The notes beneath the pieces were generated by a model. It was not told where the DNA came from and ran no database searches. It saw only the letters and a list, made by a program, of their open reading frames with translations. This document shows positions 61,308 to 64,000 of a stretch of DNA of 64,000 bases, piece after piece. The position numbers and the translations under genes were made by a program. The first letter of the stretch is position 1. Each line of letters opens with the position of its first letter. Source of the stretch: Sphingobium faniae (GTDB taxonomy: Bacteria; Pseudomonadota; Alphaproteobacteria; Sphingomonadales; Sphingomonadaceae); assembly GCA_900100475.1 (NCBI GenBank), contig FMTU01000001.1:372001-436000 (forward strand), read 5' to 3'.

Positions 61308-61715
61308 ATGTCCGACCCCCGTCAACCGCCGCGTTTCGCGCCGTCGAAGGAAGATATCGAAACGCTGGCGCTCCAGGCCCTGAGCCGCCTGCCCGATCCA
61401 TTCGCCGCGCATCTGTCCAATGTCGTGCTGTTCGTGGAGGATTTCGCCGACGAACAGGTGTTGAAGGATATGGAGATCGACGATCCCTTCGGCCTCACCG
61501 GCCTTTATAGCGGACGGCCGGTGGGTCACGAAGCGCAAACCGGGGACATACCCCCCACGGTCCATCTGTACCGCCGCCCGCTGCTGGATGAATGGGTGGA
61601 AACAGGCGTGCCGCTGGACGCCCTCATCACGCATGTGGTGGTGCATGAGATCGGCCATCATTTCGGCCTGTCGGACGTCGACATGCATGTGCTGGAAGAC
61701 ATGGTCGCGCCATGA
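61308..61715 (+). CDS. Small zincin-like metallopeptidase family protein
   Basis: The product has 135 residues. The zinc site is HEIGHHFGLSD (His113, Glu114, His117, with Asp123 as probable third ligand), typical of the minimal metallopeptidase family PF06262. The N-terminal half is helical. No signal peptide. The biological substrate is unknown. Divergent from phhB; its stop overlaps the ccmA start (ATGA). Confidence 0.9.
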   Translation: MSDPRQPPRFAPSKEDIETLALQALSRLPDPFAAHLSNVVLFVEDFADEQVLKDMEIDDPFGLTGLYSGRPVGHEAQTGDIPPTVHLYRRPLLDEWVETGVPLDALITHVVVHEIGHHFGLSDVDMHVLEDMVAP

Positions 61716-62317
61716 CGCAAGCGGCGCTGCGCCTGTCGGACCTGGCCTGCCTGCGCGGCGGGCGGATGCTCTTGCGGGGCGTCAGCCTTGATCTTGAAGC
61801 GGGAGGCAGCGCCCTTCTCACCGGCCCCAACGGCATCGGCAAGTCGAGCCTGTTGCGGATTTGCGCGGGATTGCTGCCCGCCTTTTCCGGAACGGTGGAG
61901 CGACGCGGCGGCGTGACGCTGACCGATGAGCGGCTGGCGCTGGACATCGAACAGCCGTTGCGGAAGGCGCTGGGGTTCTGGGCGCGGCTGGACGGGGTGG
62001 ATGACGGGACGCTGGAACGCGCGCTGGAGGCCATGGCGCTGCTGCCGCTCGGCGACCTGCCGGTGCGGATGCTCTCCACCGGACAGCGCAAGCGGGCGAT
62101 GCTGGCGCGCGTGATCGCGTCGGGCGCGGCGATCTGGCTGCTGGACGAACCGGGCAACGGGCTGGACGATGCGTCGCTCGGCCTTCTGGGCGCGGCGGTA
62201 TCCCGGCATCTGGAGACGGGCGGCATCGTGCTGGCGGCGTCGCACCAGCCCTTGCCGCTGGCCGATGATGTGCGGATCGACCTGCGCGCCCATGCGGCCG
62301 AGGCGGAGAGCGCATGA
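61712..62317 (+). CDS. ccmA: Haem exporter ATP-binding protein CcmA
   Basis: The product has 201 residues, the short ABC ATPase typical of CcmA. Walker A is LTGPNGIGKSSLLRI, the signature LSTGQRKR with MLARVI, Walker B WLLDEPGNGL. With CcmB it forms the ABC part of the cytochrome c maturation system I and releases holo-CcmE. It overlaps genes on both sides by 4 bases; ccmC-ccmI are not adjacent here. Confidence 0.95.
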   Translation: MTQAALRLSDLACLRGGRMLLRGVSLDLEAGGSALLTGPNGIGKSSLLRICAGLLPAFSGTVERRGGVTLTDERLALDIEQPLRKALGFWARLDGVDDGTLERALEAMALLPLGDLPVRMLSTGQRKRAMLARVIASGAAIWLLDEPGNGLDDASLGLLGAAVSRHLETGGIVLAASHQPLPLADDVRIDLRAHAAEAESA

Positions 62318-62961
62318 GGATATTATGGCTGCTCGCCCGTCGTGATCTGGGGCAGGCATGGCATTCGGCGGGCCTGTGGCTGCCGGTCGCCTTCCTGCTG
62401 CTGGTGGCGAGCCTCTATCCCTTTGCCGTAGGACCTGACGCGGCGCTGCTGCGACAGACGGGCGGCGGCATGTTGTGGATCGCGGCGCTGCTCGCCAGCC
62501 TGCTGCCGGTCGACCGGCTGGTGACGCCGGACAGGGATACAGGCGTGCTGGATCAGATCGCGTTACGCGGCGTCGGGGAAGAGATGATCGTGCTGGCGCG
62601 GCTGATCGCGCATTGGCTGGGTTTCGGCCCGCCGCTGATGATCGCGACGCTGCCCGCCGCCGCGCTGCTGAAACTGGACGGCGGAACCATTTTGCTGCTG
62701 GAGGCGGGCCTGTTGGTCGGGACGCCCGCCCTGGCGGCGCTGGGGCTGCTGGTGGCGACCCTGACCGCCGGATTGCGATCCAGCGGCGCGCTCGCGGGGC
62801 TGTTGGCCTTGCCGCTGGCGGTGCCGCTGCTGATCTTCGGCGCGGGAACGCTGGGCGACGGGAGCGGCGCGGCGCTCAAATTCCTGGGCGCGGCTTCGCT
62901 GCTGCTGGTGGCGATCACGCCCTTTGCCGGGGGCGCGGCGATCCGGGCGGGGCGGGAATGA
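62314..62961 (+). CDS. ccmB: Haem exporter membrane protein CcmB
   Basis: The product has 215 residues with six membrane helices. Family landmarks: LLARRDLGQAWHSAGLWLPV, DRDTGVLDQIALRG and PLAVPLLIFGAG. Permease partner of CcmA, coupled to it by ATGA overlap. The next gene begins 49 bases downstream. Confidence 0.95.
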   Translation: MRILWLLARRDLGQAWHSAGLWLPVAFLLLVASLYPFAVGPDAALLRQTGGGMLWIAALLASLLPVDRLVTPDRDTGVLDQIALRGVGEEMIVLARLIAHWLGFGPPLMIATLPAAALLKLDGGTILLLEAGLLVGTPALAALGLLVATLTAGLRSSGALAGLLALPLAVPLLIFGAGTLGDGSGAALKFLGAASLLLVAITPFAGGAAIRAGRE

Positions 62962-63010
62962 AGCGGCCACCCTCGACATCGGGATACAACTGAGCCAAAG
63001 GCGCCGCTCC

Positions 63011-63907
63011 ATGCTTGCCTTCGTTGCTTCTGTCCTTTTCGTCCTGATCTGGTCCACCGGCTTCATCGTCGCGCGGGCCGTGATACCGCATGGCTCGCCC
63101 GAACTGGTGCTGGCGGTGCGCCTGACGCTGGTGACGCTGCTGCTGGGCGCGGCGGCGCTTTATGCGCGGCAGGCCCTGCCACGCGGACGGCGGCTGGCGC
63201 TGCATCTGGCGGCGGGCGCGATGCTGCATGGCGTTTATCTGACGCTGAGCTGGTGGGCCGTCGACCATGGCATGCCCGCCGGGATCATGGCGCTGCTGGG
63301 CGCGCTTCAGCCGCTGATGGTCGCGGTGGCCAGCGTCATCTTCCTCCACGAACATCTGCCCGCGCGGGCATGGACCGGCCTGGGCGTCGCCATTGTCGGC
63401 GTGGGCTGCGTGCTGATGCCCGCGATCGAACGGACGGGCGCGGGTTCGATCGCCATATGGCCAGCCGTCGCCGCCCTGCTATCCATCATGGGCATGGCGG
63501 CGGGCACCCTGATCCAGCGGGGCGCCATCGCGGGGGACGGCATCGCGATTTCAGGCGCGGTCCAGAATGCGGGCGGCGCATTGGTCGCCATAGTGGCGGC
63601 CCTGTTCATCGGCGAGGTGCGGTGGGACAATAGCGCGACGCTGTGGATCGGCCTTGGCTGGTCGGTGCTGGGCCTGTCGGCGGCGGGATTGTCGCTGCTG
63701 GTCTGGCTGGTCCGGCATCAGGGTCCGACGCGGATGTCGATGCTGCTGCTGCTCGTGCCGCCGCTGGCGGCGGTGGAGGCGTGGCTGATCTTCGGGGAAA
63801 GGCTGGGGCCGGTGCAGCTTGCCGGATTCGCGCTGGCGCTGGGCGGCGTGCTGCTGAGCCGGTCACGCGGGAAACAACGCGTGGATGACGTGGTGGAGCC
63901 GGCGTGA
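63011..63907 (+). CDS. EamA/DMT-family transporter
   Basis: The product has 298 residues from MLAFVASVLFVLIWSTGF; a longer frame from 62924 overlaps ccmB and is unlikely. Ten membrane helices in two EamA halves (IWSTGFIVARAVIPHGSPEL, then the second half from about 150, LSIMGMAAGTLIQRGA). These drug/metabolite exporters move amino acids, nucleotides or drugs; the substrate is unknown. It is adjacent to ccmAB but a functional link is not indicated. Confidence 0.9.
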   Translation: MLAFVASVLFVLIWSTGFIVARAVIPHGSPELVLAVRLTLVTLLLGAAALYARQALPRGRRLALHLAAGAMLHGVYLTLSWWAVDHGMPAGIMALLGALQPLMVAVASVIFLHEHLPARAWTGLGVAIVGVGCVLMPAIERTGAGSIAIWPAVAALLSIMGMAAGTLIQRGAIAGDGIAISGAVQNAGGALVAIVAALFIGEVRWDNSATLWIGLGWSVLGLSAAGLSLLVWLVRHQGPTRMSMLLLLVPPLAAVEAWLIFGERLGPVQLAGFALALGGVLLSRSRGKQRVDDVVEPA

Positions 63908-63966
63908 CGAGGAACGCCATCGCCCGCTGCAACATCTCTGTCATCTTGCGACGATAAGGCCGCGCC

Positions 63967-64000
63967 ATGCGCAAATCCGGCAAGAACGCTCCCGACCTCT
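63967..64000 (+). CDS. Possible start of a further gene, cut by the window edge
   Basis: An ATG at 63967 with AAGG about 8 bases upstream opens MRKSGKNAPDL before the window ends. Only 11 codons are visible, so no function can be given. Confidence 0.3.
   Translation, partial: MRKSGKNAPDL

Overview
The window looks like chromosomal DNA of a GC-rich alphaproteobacterium, most likely a sphingomonad (Sphingobium, Novosphingobium or Sphingomonas type). This rests on a PhoK-type alkaline phosphatase (a family described from Sphingomonas) with its active-site residues conserved, a PQQ dehydrogenase and TonB-dependent receptor in a catabolic-looking region, and the alphaproteobacterial order rplU-rpmA-GNAT-obg-proB. 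The genus is an inference; no rRNA gene is present.

Region 1 (1-13.4 kb) is accessory. It opens inside a PQQ-dependent dehydrogenase gene and runs through a tight five-gene + strand cassette: an EHN-type epoxide hydrolase, a 407-residue protein of a poorly known family, an aminoglycoside-phosphotransferase-fold protein that has lost its catalytic loop, a small helical orphan, and a second APH-fold protein with an intact catalytic loop. Then come decayed genes (an Lrp N-terminus, a frameshifted LysR N-terminus, a dihydrolipoamide acyltransferase C-terminus and an unidentified C-terminus), an SDR, a TetR regulator with an extra basic tail of about 245 residues, and a TonB-dependent receptor. 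IS5-type and IS110-type transposase remnants sit against the 3' end of a tRNA-Pro(CGG), so this side may be an old genomic island.

Region 2 (13.5-38.2 kb) is mostly housekeeping and transport on the - strand: putA, a YnfA-type protein, a one-domain asparaginase, proC, a YbjN protein, a BMFP protein, TspO, an RND efflux pump with its lipoprotein adaptor, tlyA, a DsbD-type reductase, phoK (+), a two-component system, a SulP/carbonic-anhydrase pair, rluE (+), the uL16 arginine hydroxylase, and a LysR/PrpD-family pair.

Region 3 (38.2-57.2 kb) starts with a glycosyltransferase. It continues with pyrB and a catalytically degenerate dihydroorotase homologue, a BrkB/YihY membrane protein, tRNA-Trp, secE-nusG-rplK-rplA, a DEAD-box helicase behind a structured leader, a Kef/YbaL antiporter, two small membrane proteins, rplU-rpmA, a GNAT acetyltransferase, obg, proB, a NAD-binding epimerase-like protein, cvpA and radA.

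Region 4 (57.3-64 kb) is a + strand series broken only by phhB: an EEP-family hydrolase, a large patatin-like protein, a lipoprotein, a small metallopeptidase, ccmA-ccmB and a DMT-family exporter.

Proline metabolism is well represented (putA, proC, proB). The least conventional items are the APH/epoxide-hydrolase cassette with its apparent pseudokinase, the tailed TetR protein, the pseudo-dihydroorotase next to pyrB, and the alternative hairpins ahead of the DEAD-box gene.
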